Part shown: positions 49,641 to 58,774 of the stretch, in pieces
Numbering within the stretch: position 1 is the first letter of the stretch
How the letters are laid out: every line of letters starts with the position of its first letter
DNA from: Flavobacteriales bacterium
GTDB lineage: Bacteria; Bacteroidota; Bacteroidia; JACJYZ01
Direction: 5' to 3'
Assembly (NCBI GenBank): GCA_020635855.1
Contig: JACJYZ010000002.1
Location: 1,240,001-1,304,000, forward strand
Length of the DNA: 64,000 nucleotides
Notes under the pieces: model-generated
Database searches by the model: none
The model's input: the letters and a program-made list of their open reading frames with translations, nothing else
What the model was told of the DNA's origin: nothing
Position numbers and translations under genes: made by a program

Positions 49641-52490
49641 TTAGTTGATAACCAGTTTTTTAGTCATCGACCGGCTGTCGACCTGAATCTGAACCAGGTA
49701 CATGCCCTTGTTTAATTTGCTCATTTCAATGATCTGATGCAGGTGTCCGTTTACCTCCTGCTCACTTGCATACACCCTTTCACCCAGCAGGTTGGTTACA
49801 ACAACGCTGCAGTGGGCGGGAGCCCCCAGGTTGAAATCTATATTGAATACCCCCTGGTTGGGATTGGGATACAGGTGGATGGACTTTGCCAGGTCATCAT
49901 CCGCAATGCCCACCTGTTGCCAGTACACCGAATCGGAAAGTGCCGTACACCCGTTTCCGTCAGTGATCATTACCTGGTAATAACCGTTCTGTGCAGGGGT
50001 GTATACCATGCCGTTGGCTCCGCTGATCACGCTGCCCCCCATGTACCAGGCATATGTTAAGCCGGACTGGTCACAAGTGAGGGTGGTTGCATCTGAAGTG
50101 ATCGTAGGTTTGGATAGGTTTACCACCGTACCGGTTACGGATGTACGGGCACTTTCGCAGCCTGGCAACTGTACTTCCCAATCATAAAAATAGTAGTAGT
50201 AGCCCGCGTCCGTTGCACTGTTTCCTGTGATGGAAACCACGTTGCTGACGGTATACGGGAAAGAAGCACCGGCGCTGTTCCTATAAAGGTCAATCGTTGC
50301 ACCGGATATCTTAATGAACATGCCGGATGCTGCGGAAATGTCAAAGTTGAGATCTGCACGACTTTCCCCGGCCGGCAGGTTCAGGGTGATGGTGTGAAGC
50401 ACGTTGCCGCCTTGTGCATCCAGCACTTCAATGGTGCGCGATCCCGCAGTATTGGCATACACTTTTACCGACTTCAGCTTGATGTCCTGCAACGCATCAA
50501 AGAACAACCCGTGATCTGAATTGGCCGTGAAATAGCCGCCGGCACCAATGGAGTTGTCGGAAGGCCCTGCGCTTTGCGGACCCTGGACATCCGTTGCAGC
50601 CACATAGTAAGTAGTGGTTGAGCTGATGTTCGGGTTGTAGGTGGTGCCGGTGTTCACCAGATTGCCACCTGAAGCGGCATCATACCAGTGGTAAGTAATA
50701 CCTGTACCGCCCCCGGTTGCAGAAAGGTTGACTGTTCCTGCGTTGCATGTCACATCTCCTTGTGTAGTGGGTGTTGTGAGGAGGGAAATGGTGACCGTCA
50801 GCGATTTGCTGTCGGAACCATTGGTATTGGTAGCGGTGAGCGTGACCGTGTAGGTTCCGGAGGCGGTGTAGGTATGGGTTGGATTTTGTTGGGTGGATGA
50901 CCCGCCGTCACCGAAATTCCAACTCCAGCTGGTGGCATTGGATGATTTATCGGTGAAGGAAATAACACCGTCACAACTTCCACCGGTTGAGGAGGTGAAG
51001 TTAGCTGTGGGGCTTGTGCCCTGGGATGCACATTGAACAGCTCCCAGCGCGTCGATACGTCCCGACCCCAGTTTGCCGGCATAACTTGGGTTCAGGTTGT
51101 CGATATTGATGGCAGTGCTTTTCAGGCATTGCTTCACTTCCGCCGGTGTCAGGTTCGGATTGGCGGAAAGCATCAGGCCGGCCAACCCTGATACAAGTGG
51201 AGCTGACATGGAAGTGCCCGTGTTGTTGTAGTAGCTGCTCGGGTATCCGGTGCTGTAAATGTTGGTGCCAGGTGCTGAAAGATCCACCCATGTTCCATAG
51301 GTTGATCCCGAGTTCTTGGTGTCGTTCTCGGTGGTATTTGCCACCCCGATCACTTCCGTATACGTGCCTGGATAGTTGTTGCTTTGGCTTCCGGTGTTGC
51401 CGGCAGAGCCCACCAGTACACATCCTTTGTTGTATGCATATGTGATGGCATTCTGTTCGGTTTGGCTGGAACTGGTTGAACCGAACGACATGCTGATCAC
51501 GTTCGCACCGTTGTCAGCGGCATAGGTGATGGCCTGGGTGGTGTTCTTCAGGCAAACGCCTCCGCATTCATATCCGGTTTTGAGTGGCATCAGCGTGATG
51601 CCTGCACCGATGGAGGCGATGCCGTTGTTGTTGTCGGTAGCAGCCCCGGCAATGCCGGATGTATGACTGCCGTGGTTCCAGTTGTTTCCCGTGGTTGATT
51701 CCGGACTCGGGTCGTTGTCGCTCTGGCCGAAATCCCATCCGCGGTAGTCATCCACAAAACCGTTGTTGTCATCATCTTTTCCGTTCCCGGGAATTTCATC
51801 GGCGTTGTTCCATATGACCGGCTTCAGGTCGGAATGCTCAACAGAAATGGCGCCGTCTACCATGGCAACGATGATATTCGGGTCGCCCTTGGTGATGTCC
51901 CATGCTTCGGCCGCGCGGATCTTGAACAGGTGCCACATGTTGCTTTGGCTGTAAAGGGGGTCGTTCGGACTGTAGTCGAGATGCTTGACCGGTATGCGTT
52001 CGGCATACTCAACAGTCGGATCCTGTTCCAGATCGTGGATGAGTTGCATCACATCTTCATATTTTGAGAAAGTGACCGTATAGGTGCGTGCCAGTACATC
52101 CGATTTGGAGAAGTAAAATGGCCTGGCCAGTGCTGTTACTCCGTACTTTTCAGTCAGCGGTACCAATGCAGGAAGGCTTTCGATCGCCACGCTTTCGCTG
52201 GTTTGTTTGGCAAAACGACAGGCGACATTGTCTTTGAGCTTGACATAAATCTGGCCTGCTTCGAAATCATCCGTTTCCTGCTGAGCTTGTATCGTGGGGC
52301 TCCAGAACATGCTCATGCCCCATGTGAGCACCAGCGCTAGCATCAGGTTGATGTGTTTTTCTATGGGAGATTTTTGATTGCGGTAACAGGCGGTTGTATA
52401 GCCTGATTTGGGAGTCACGTCAACGGACTCGGATCGGGGTGGATTGGAGAGGAGTACCCCAAAGTCCTCATTGTTTCTAGGTGTTTTCAT
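49641..52490 (-). CDS. Subtilisin-like (S8) T9SS-secreted protease with PKD domain
   Basis: This 949-residue secreted serine protease carries an S8 catalytic domain with Asp212 (AMVDGAISVEHSDL), His276 (NWNHGSHTSGIAG) and Ser427 (TGTSMSAPLVSGLAG). A prodomain at about 72-180 precedes it. Downstream are a PKD domain (about 500-575, SWNFGDGGSSTQQNPTHTY), a Trp-rich segment (ATGGGTGITYHWYDAASGG), a jelly-roll-like region and a type A T9SS sorting domain (HLYPNPNQGVFNIDF to MTKKLVIN). The hydrophobic signal lies at residues 47-70, after a 46-residue hydrophilic leader, so the true start may be nearer 52343. It is the last gene of the four-gene surface block. Confidence 0.88.
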   Translation of the reverse strand: MKTPRNNEDFGVLLSNPPRSESVDVTPKSGYTTACYRNQKSPIEKHINLMLALVLTWGMSMFWSPTIQAQQETDDFEAGQIYVKLKDNVACRFAKQTSESVAIESLPALVPLTEKYGVTALARPFYFSKSDVLARTYTVTFSKYEDVMQLIHDLEQDPTVEYAERIPVKHLDYSPNDPLYSQSNMWHLFKIRAAEAWDITKGDPNIIVAMVDGAISVEHSDLKPVIWNNADEIPGNGKDDDNNGFVDDYRGWDFGQSDNDPSPESTTGNNWNHGSHTSGIAGAATDNNNGIASIGAGITLMPLKTGYECGGVCLKNTTQAITYAADNGANVISMSFGSTSSSQTEQNAITYAYNKGCVLVGSAGNTGSQSNNYPGTYTEVIGVANTTENDTKNSGSTYGTWVDLSAPGTNIYSTGYPSSYYNNTGTSMSAPLVSGLAGLMLSANPNLTPAEVKQCLKSTAINIDNLNPSYAGKLGSGRIDALGAVQCASQGTSPTANFTSSTGGSCDGVISFTDKSSNATSWSWNFGDGGSSTQQNPTHTYTASGTYTVTLTATNTNGSDSKSLTVTISLLTTPTTQGDVTCNAGTVNLSATGGGTGITYHWYDAASGGNLVNTGTTYNPNISSTTTYYVAATDVQGPQSAGPSDNSIGAGGYFTANSDHGLFFDALQDIKLKSVKVYANTAGSRTIEVLDAQGGNVLHTITLNLPAGESRADLNFDISAASGMFIKISGATIDLYRNSAGASFPYTVSNVVSITGNSATDAGYYYYFYDWEVQLPGCESARTSVTGTVVNLSKPTITSDATTLTCDQSGLTYAWYMGGSVISGANGMVYTPAQNGYYQVMITDGNGCTALSDSVYWQQVGIADDDLAKSIHLYPNPNQGVFNIDFNLGAPAHCSVVVTNLLGERVYASEQEVNGHLHQIIEMSKLNKGMYLVQIQVDSRSMTKKLVIN

Positions 52491-52543
52491 ACAAACTGTT
52501 TTTAATGCGTCAACTGGATGAGAAATTGGTCTTAATCAAATCT

Positions 52544-55294
52544 TTATCGGATCAGGCTCACACGCCCTACACGTTTCCATTGTTCGCCATTGCAATCTTG
52601 TGCCTTGATTAACCACACATATACATCCTCCTGCGCGATTTCCGTACTACCATTGGCGGTTCCGTCCCACCCCGCGAGGGATGTGGTGGAATAGATGAGG
52701 TTGCCCCACCGGTCGAAGATGTACATTTCAAATTGGCAGTAATTGTATGATCCCACGGTAAAGTAGTCATTCACGCCATCTTTATTGGGCGTAAAGACAT
52801 TCGGTACGTAGATGGCTGAGATGTCTTTTACGCATACGGTACGCCGGATTGTATCGTGGCATCCGTATTGGTTCTCAATAAACAAGCTAACCAGATAGCA
52901 ACCCGTGTCTGCGAACACGTGGGTCGGATTGGTGTTGGTTGATGTTGTGGAATCACCGAAATCCCAAAACCAGGTGATTGCATTTGAGGATTTGTCGATG
53001 AAGTTGACCACCGGATTCATGATGCTAACGGTCACAGGATCGGGTAGGAAATCTGCGGCCGGATCAACAATGATGTTGTTTACAACACCGGTATCAATCA
53101 CCTGGCACCCGTGTGAATCTGTTACGGTTACATAATAAATACCCTGGCATAGCGAGTCTTGGTTGTCAGACGTGTTGCCGGAGTCCCATACAAACTGATA
53201 GCCGGGTATGCCACCGGATGCACTTACAGACGCGGCGCCCTGGCAATTTCCGCAAGTTTCATCCCATGTGGTAACGGAGCTGACAACCGGTACAGGTTCG
53301 GTTACTGTGGTGGTGGCCACATCAATGCATCCATTGCCATCTGTGATTGTTACGGTATGGGTGCCGGCACAAACGGCTGTGCAAGAGGTCTGGTCACATC
53401 CATTGCTCCATATGTAGGTGTAAGGCGGCGTGCCCTGCGAGGTGATGGTTACCGAGGTGGTTCCGTCGCATATTCCACCACAACTTGCGTCTGTTGCGCT
53501 TGCTGAGATAGTGGGGCCACCAATATTGCCGATGGTTTGACTGGCCTGGTTAACGCATCCGTTTCCGTCGGTCACCGTTACGTCATAAGACCCCGGGCAC
53601 TTGTCGTTGCAGGTTGCTGATGTGCATCCATCACTCCACATGTAGGAGTACGGTCCTGTACTGTTTGCAGAAACCGAAACGGATCCGTTGCATTGCCCGC
53701 AAACCGAACCTGTGCCTGAAGTGGTCAGGGTGGGTGGGGGATTGATGTTTACCGTCATGCAAGCTTCTGCGGTAACGTTATTGCCGTCTGTAATGGTTAC
53801 GCAGTATTGGGTGGTCGCAGGAGGGCACACCGAATGTGGGCCGGGTCCTGACAGGCTGGGGTCGCTCCATTGATATTGGTAGGGCGGATCGCCTCCGAAT
53901 GCGTTCTCTTTCACCGTGGCGCATTCACCTTCACACAGGGTGGTGTCGTTGAGTACGACGGATGGGTTGCATGAAACGTATACGGTTACCTGGTCTGTAA
54001 TTGTACATCCGTTGGCATCCGTAATGGTGACTGTATATGTTGGACTCGTGTTGACCACATTGGTGACCGTGATGGTGGCAGACGTGCCGCCATTCGACCA
54101 ATTGTATGTGTATGTTGGTGTGCCGCCACCCGGTGTGCAGGTGAGGTCGCTTGTAGGGGTGTCATCCGAGCATACATACAGATCTGAAGGCATGTTCAGG
54201 GTAAGAGGGTCGGGTTCTGTTACGGTTGCATCCGAGGTGATGGTGCAACCATTGGCGTCGGTTACCGTGAGCGCATAGGTTCCCGGACCAACATTGGAGA
54301 CGTTGGAATTGGTGGCGCCGTTGCTCCAGACATAGGTATAGCCAGGTGTGCCGCCTCCATAATCGGATGTAATTGAACCGCTGTTATCGCCTGCGCATGG
54401 GATGTCAGTTGGTGTGAGAGAAAGCGTAAGTGGTGGTGGAGCTATGATGTTGATGGTTTGAATGTCTTCACAGCCGTCGCTGCTGCTGGTGGTTACTGTG
54501 TAGGTGCCCGGAGTCAATCCGGTGATGGTGGATGTGGTTTTTCCATTGCTCCAGAGATAATCGTACGGTCCGGTACCGGCAGAAACCGTAACGGTGCCGC
54601 TTCCATCATCGTCACCGTCACAAAGGATGTCGACTGTGGAGGTAGAGGTTTGTAAAATGCAACAGGTCGGGAAGGAAGGGAAATTGCCCTGGCCGCAGCA
54701 GTATTCATAGTCGCCTTTGATGCAGCCATGGTTGATTTCCTGACACAGTTTACAGAGGCATGTGCCATTGGTGGTGGATTGGCTTACGCAGTTGGGGTGG
54801 TCACATGAACCTGGTGCGTCCACCACACAACCTTCTTTCACGCCGATCAGGTTTCCGTAGGCAATCCAGCTGGTCGGACTTCCCTGAATATCCACCGTTA
54901 CATCAAAGCATTCGCGGTTGCCCAGGATCGGGATAAATGTGGGACCTGTGGCGGGGTACATACAGGCGATGCAGCCCCATTCAATATCATTGCCGGTTAT
55001 TTTGGGAGTCAGTGATGTGCCGCCTCCATTATTGGAGTTCACCAGCGGATTAGGTGTAGCGGCTAAAACGGTGCCTCCAGTGATAGAAAGCATCCATCCT
55101 TTGTTGGCTCTTTTTCCGTTGGTTTCGTCAATGCAAACATGGAATCGAAGGCGATACACGCAGCCGCCTAGGTCGGAATATCCGTTGTATACCATGCTGT
55201 TTCCATCACATGCAAGAGAGCGTGCATGCATGGAAATAAGCATCAAAAGTACTGCAAACCATTTGATGCTGGAGGAGTGCGTTGCGTGGTTCAT
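52544..55294 (-). CDS. T9SS type B surface protein: Cys-rich N-terminal domain plus SprB-like repeats
   Basis: This 916-residue exported protein has a signal peptide (residues 1-28). A Cys-rich N-terminal domain at about 29-215 starts CDGNSMVYNGY and includes CIDETNGKRANKGW, GSCDHPNCVSQST, GTCLCKLC and YEYCCGQG. I do not recognise this domain, but the next gene has a close copy. About ten SprB/PKD-like repeats of 40-75 residues follow, marked by TYTVTITDANGC and GGTPGYTYVWSNG, then a PKD domain (WFWDFGDSTTS). The end is a gliding-associated type B T9SS domain (FTPNKDGVNDYF, FDRWGNLIY, GWDGTANG). SprB itself is a mobile gliding adhesin, so an adhesive surface role is likely. Confidence 0.87.
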   Translation of the reverse strand: MNHATHSSSIKWFAVLLMLISMHARSLACDGNSMVYNGYSDLGGCVYRLRFHVCIDETNGKRANKGWMLSITGGTVLAATPNPLVNSNNGGGTSLTPKITGNDIEWGCIACMYPATGPTFIPILGNRECFDVTVDIQGSPTSWIAYGNLIGVKEGCVVDAPGSCDHPNCVSQSTTNGTCLCKLCQEINHGCIKGDYEYCCGQGNFPSFPTCCILQTSTSTVDILCDGDDDGSGTVTVSAGTGPYDYLWSNGKTTSTITGLTPGTYTVTTSSSDGCEDIQTINIIAPPPLTLSLTPTDIPCAGDNSGSITSDYGGGTPGYTYVWSNGATNSNVSNVGPGTYALTVTDANGCTITSDATVTEPDPLTLNMPSDLYVCSDDTPTSDLTCTPGGGTPTYTYNWSNGGTSATITVTNVVNTSPTYTVTITDANGCTITDQVTVYVSCNPSVVLNDTTLCEGECATVKENAFGGDPPYQYQWSDPSLSGPGPHSVCPPATTQYCVTITDGNNVTAEACMTVNINPPPTLTTSGTGSVCGQCNGSVSVSANSTGPYSYMWSDGCTSATCNDKCPGSYDVTVTDGNGCVNQASQTIGNIGGPTISASATDASCGGICDGTTSVTITSQGTPPYTYIWSNGCDQTSCTAVCAGTHTVTITDGNGCIDVATTTVTEPVPVVSSVTTWDETCGNCQGAASVSASGGIPGYQFVWDSGNTSDNQDSLCQGIYYVTVTDSHGCQVIDTGVVNNIIVDPAADFLPDPVTVSIMNPVVNFIDKSSNAITWFWDFGDSTTSTNTNPTHVFADTGCYLVSLFIENQYGCHDTIRRTVCVKDISAIYVPNVFTPNKDGVNDYFTVGSYNYCQFEMYIFDRWGNLIYSTTSLAGWDGTANGSTEIAQEDVYVWLIKAQDCNGEQWKRVGRVSLIR

Positions 55295-55308
55295 GTTGCC
55301 TGGGTTTG

Positions 55309-56220
55309 TTATTGGATCACGATGCGTGTTGAAGCGTTGAAGTCATTTTCGCCGGTTGCCTGTATGAAGTACAAGCCGGTGTTGGAATCGGTATTGATTG
55401 AGATCTCGTACGTGTTCGGTTGGATGGTTTTTGATGTAAATGGTATCAGTCTTCCCAAAACATCGCGAACAACAATATTCATTATCGTGTTGTCAGTAGG
55501 CGCTGTCAGCTGGAAAGTTCCTGTTTTGCTAGGATTCGGGTACGCATTTAGTAAGTATTCTGCAGGTGATGCAGGGGGGTGAACACCCACAAAGTCTGGA
55601 AAGAATCCGCTGGCGCAGCAATATTCATATCCATTTCTGATGCATCCATGTACAATATCATAACATGCTTTACAAAGGCAGGTTCCTCCGGATGTAGATT
55701 GGCTTACACAATTTGGATGATCACACGAACCGGGGCCATCCACGATGCACCCCTGTTCAGTGCCAATATAGTTTCCAAGCAACCTCCATTCAGATGGAAT
55801 TCCCTGGATGTCAACCGTGATTTCAAAACACTCTTTGTTGCCAAGTATTGGAATGAAAATATTTCCGGTGGAATCATGCATACACTCCAGGCAACCCCAT
55901 TGGATTTCGTTTCCAGTAATTACGGGTGTGAATGAAGTGTTCCCACCATTTTGAATGTTGCTAATTGTGTCTGGTGATGTGGATAGAATTGTTCCCCCGG
56001 TTATGGATAATAGCCACCCTTTGTTGGGTTTTTTGCCGTTTGTTTCATCAATACAAATGTTGAATTGTATCCGGTAGATATTATTACCCAGATTTTTATA
56101 TCCGTTAAAAATAGCACTATGTCCATCGCACCCCCAAGTACTGGATTGAGCCATAAGAACAAGGAGTGTGACAAAAATTCCCGTTCGTAAAAAGTTGACT
56201 ATGTTAATTTCTGATAGCAT
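55309..56220 (-). CDS. T9SS type A protein: Cys-rich N-terminal domain, short mosaic paralogue
   Basis: This 303-residue exported protein has a signal segment (residues 1-30). The same Cys-rich domain as its downstream neighbour follows (CDGHSAIFNGY, CIDETNGKKPNKGW, GSCDHPNCVSQST, GTCLCKAC, YEYCCASG), spanning about 31-212. After a short linker a type A T9SS sorting domain completes it (LNAYPNPSKTGTFQL, VVRDVLGRLIPF, ENDFNASTRIVIQ). That C-terminal domain is most like the one in the upstream gene (KNDFSAATRVMIE). The gene is therefore a mosaic of its two neighbours. Its codon usage looks more AT-rich than genes further left. Function is unknown. Confidence 0.85.
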   Translation of the reverse strand: MLSEINIVNFLRTGIFVTLLVLMAQSSTWGCDGHSAIFNGYKNLGNNIYRIQFNICIDETNGKKPNKGWLLSITGGTILSTSPDTISNIQNGGNTSFTPVITGNEIQWGCLECMHDSTGNIFIPILGNKECFEITVDIQGIPSEWRLLGNYIGTEQGCIVDGPGSCDHPNCVSQSTSGGTCLCKACYDIVHGCIRNGYEYCCASGFFPDFVGVHPPASPAEYLLNAYPNPSKTGTFQLTAPTDNTIMNIVVRDVLGRLIPFTSKTIQPNTYEISINTDSNTGLYFIQATGENDFNASTRIVIQ

Positions 56221-56223
56221 AGT

Positions 56224-57861
56224 TTATTCAATCATGACTCTGGTTGCTGCAGAAAAATCATTCTTTCCGGAGGTTTGTACAAAGTACCATCCGGGAGGAA
56301 AGGGTTCCTGCAGAGATATGAGGTAAACGGATGTTGTTTGAGGGTGAATACTGCATGGTACTTTTCGTCCAAGTATGTCTCTCACTACAATGGATTCTGC
56401 TACATTTTCTCTTGGTATCACCAGGTGGAAATTGCCTGTATGGCTTGGATTGGGAAAAACCCGAATGGCTTGCTTGGCTGTTTCTGTGGCCGGTGCGCTA
56501 TTGATGAGGTTGGTTTCATCGCGAAGGCATGCTGAAAAGTAGTGACTGTTCAAATCGCCGGCATTGATGGTATCGAAAGGAATGTTGTGGTTTTCAGCAA
56601 TGATATTGTCGTAGAAGTAACCGGATACGTATATCTTATTTTCACGGTAATGAATTCCGTATGGGTCAACCGTTGCCGTGCCAGCCAGTTGCCGGATCCA
56701 TACTCGCTTGCCGTTCTCATCGACCGTGTATATGAATGCGGAATTCGCGCCTGGGCATACCAATGTTGTATCATCCAGGTGCAATGAGTCACTGAACATG
56801 CCGGTTATTGAGAAAAGGTTGCCATTTGTAGAGGCTGCCCTGGGGATGTCTTGATTGATGCCGCCAAAGTGGTTGGCCCATATCATTTTTCCATTATTGG
56901 TATATCCAAGAAGAAGCACGTCGTAGCTGCCCTTGTTGTGATAATCGAGGCTATCCAAATAAGTGGCATAATCTCCGCCAACCATGATGCGATTGTTTTT
57001 GTTTACTGAAATGGTGTTTCCGTGAACTTCTCCGGGGCCGGTTACATGTCGGATCCAGCTCAAGGAGCCGTTCTTTTCGTAACGCGCAACAAATAGGTTG
57101 TGGTTGCTGCCATACGCGTGCAGTGTAGTTGATTCGAAGGTGGCGCCGTCGCTGTAGCTCCCTGTAACATAATAGGCGTCAGGTGAAATAGCTACTTTGG
57201 ATCCGTTATTTCCGCTGCCGGAACACATGGCTCCCCATTGGAAAATACCGGAGGGATCCACCTGCAGTATGAAGAATGTTTTTCCACTCAGATTGGGCAG
57301 TGAAACATTGTCTTTGTTTATGTTTCCATAGAACTGTCCGGTCAGGACCAGGCTATTGTCTGTATCCACCTGCAGATCCTGTGGCATGCAAAAGATCATG
57401 TTGGGGATGTGGACTTCGCTTTGCAAGTGACCCTGAGGGTTAAACTTCGCAATGAATAAGGTTTGGTTTGGGCTCTGGGTTGAAATTAAGGTTGTGTCTA
57501 TGAAAGCCGAGTCATTGATTCCTCCTGTAACTACGATATTCCCAAGTTTATCAATCGTCAGTGCTGAAGCTTCATCGTTAAGGGCGCTACCAATGGTGCG
57601 GACCCAAAGGGTTGAGCCCAACGTATCTTGGGCCATAACGAAAATGTCACTGTTGCCGCGACTTACAAAGGTATCAGTATCAAAAATAAGGGTGTCTCGG
57701 AAGTTGCCCGTAATGTAGATGCGGTCAGATTCGTCGCGTACAACAGCAGTGGCAATGGATCGGTCAATCCTTACTGACGCATCAATCCATTGCAATTCCT
57801 GTGCTTTAACTTGAAAGCTTAGGTAAACGCATACCACTTGAAACAGAAGTTTTTTCAGCAT
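56224..57861 (-). CDS. SBBP-like beta-propeller T9SS type A protein
   Basis: This 545-residue exported protein has a signal peptide (residues 1-20, FQVVCVYLSFQVKAQ). About seven blade-like repeats follow with the pattern YITGNFRDTLIFD...SRGNSDIFVMAQ, IVVTGGINDSAFID and FARY...GSLSWIRHV, as in SBBP-repeat beta-propellers. A type A T9SS sorting domain (IRVFPNPSHTGNFHL to SAATRVMIE) ends it. It is the first gene of the minus-strand surface block, 3 bases before the Cys-rich paralogue. The perfect palindrome CGGAATATTCCG lies 39 bases upstream. The ligand is unknown. Confidence 0.82.
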   Translation of the reverse strand: MLKKLLFQVVCVYLSFQVKAQELQWIDASVRIDRSIATAVVRDESDRIYITGNFRDTLIFDTDTFVSRGNSDIFVMAQDTLGSTLWVRTIGSALNDEASALTIDKLGNIVVTGGINDSAFIDTTLISTQSPNQTLFIAKFNPQGHLQSEVHIPNMIFCMPQDLQVDTDNSLVLTGQFYGNINKDNVSLPNLSGKTFFILQVDPSGIFQWGAMCSGSGNNGSKVAISPDAYYVTGSYSDGATFESTTLHAYGSNHNLFVARYEKNGSLSWIRHVTGPGEVHGNTISVNKNNRIMVGGDYATYLDSLDYHNKGSYDVLLLGYTNNGKMIWANHFGGINQDIPRAASTNGNLFSITGMFSDSLHLDDTTLVCPGANSAFIYTVDENGKRVWIRQLAGTATVDPYGIHYRENKIYVSGYFYDNIIAENHNIPFDTINAGDLNSHYFSACLRDETNLINSAPATETAKQAIRVFPNPSHTGNFHLVIPRENVAESIVVRDILGRKVPCSIHPQTTSVYLISLQEPFPPGWYFVQTSGKNDFSAATRVMIE

Positions 57862-57899
57862 GCAGATTGTGTTACCAATTTGATATTTAGCTCATTGGG

Positions 57900-57911
57900 C
57901 GGAATATTCCG
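57900..57911. promoter_or_regulatory. Perfect 12-bp palindrome upstream of the surface-protein block
   Basis: CGGAATATTCCG reads the same on both strands and lies 38 bases upstream of the SBBP gene start, a typical place for a dimeric regulator. It is a single site, so the call is weak. Confidence 0.3.
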
Positions 57912-58698
57912 TTATTAAATCTACTGGAAAATCGGGTAATGAACAAACACGGCCAGTAGGAGTAGGGGATTGAGATGTGTTTGTATTGTGGTTTGAGAAG
58001 GATGAAGATAAGCGGTTTCAGGGGGCTTAAATGTAAGCAAGGTGCAAGGTGCTTTTTGATCAAGCTAGTTTTGGTTAATTCTTAGGATCTCCGGTAGGTT
58101 AAAAAGTGATTAAAAAATACATCACGTTTAAAAAAAATAACAAAAATATTTATTCATTCTTTCGTGAAACCTTGAATCCTTATTATGGTATACTCCCCTA
58201 AGCGAACTACCTATAAAATCTGTGCCGGGCGTAGGAATCTGTTTATGTCTTTTTGTTACCAAGAAAATGGCATGTTTTAAGTGTGGTTCCATCATACATT
58301 AATTTCTATTATATTGCTGGTTATCTGATATGTATGGATATTTTGTGAGTGATCTTTCCTGTTTGTATTTAAATTCGACTAGAAAGAAATAGATGCAAAA
58401 AAAAGTTAAAATTGGCCATTTGAAGGCTTTGTGGTTCGTTCTTTTTGGCATATAGGTAACTTATGTGTTTGCCATGCGTAAGAATAACCGTTTTTTTTGA
58501 ATAAAATTAAATGTAATTTATTGTTTTTCTGTTAGATATGGTAGTTTGCGTCCGTAATCGATCAGGATATTTGACAAAGTAGAATTACTCTATTGGAAAG
58601 GTGTGTTTGGTTTTGATCGAGGTTAAGGTTGTGTTGATCTAAAAAATAAAGCAGATGCATATCCGGTGTTCATTGAGATGAACCTGCCTTTTCAAAAA

Positions 58699-58753
58699 TG
58701 AAAAAGAGCAACGCTAAAGAGGAAATTTGTCAGTTGATGCTTCTCTTTTTCAG
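58699..58753 (+). promoter_or_regulatory. Inverted repeat upstream of the EPS operon promoter
   Basis: TGAAAAAGAG (58699-58708) and CTCTTTTTCA (58744-58753) are perfect 10-bp complements. An inner CAAC (58709-58712) can pair with GTTG (58733-58736). The right arm contains a T5 run, so the structure could act as an operator or as a weak terminator shielding the promoter just downstream. Confidence 0.4.
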
Positions 58754-58766
58754 ATGTGTATGTCGT

Positions 58767-58774
58767 ATTTTTGT
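58767..58774 (+). promoter_or_regulatory. -7 element TATTTTTG, likely EPS operon promoter
   Basis: TATTTTTG matches TAnnTTTG exactly and lies 150 bases before the sugar transferase start. The best TTTG candidate (58726-58729) is too far upstream for normal spacing, so the promoter is incomplete or needs an activator. Confidence 0.4.
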
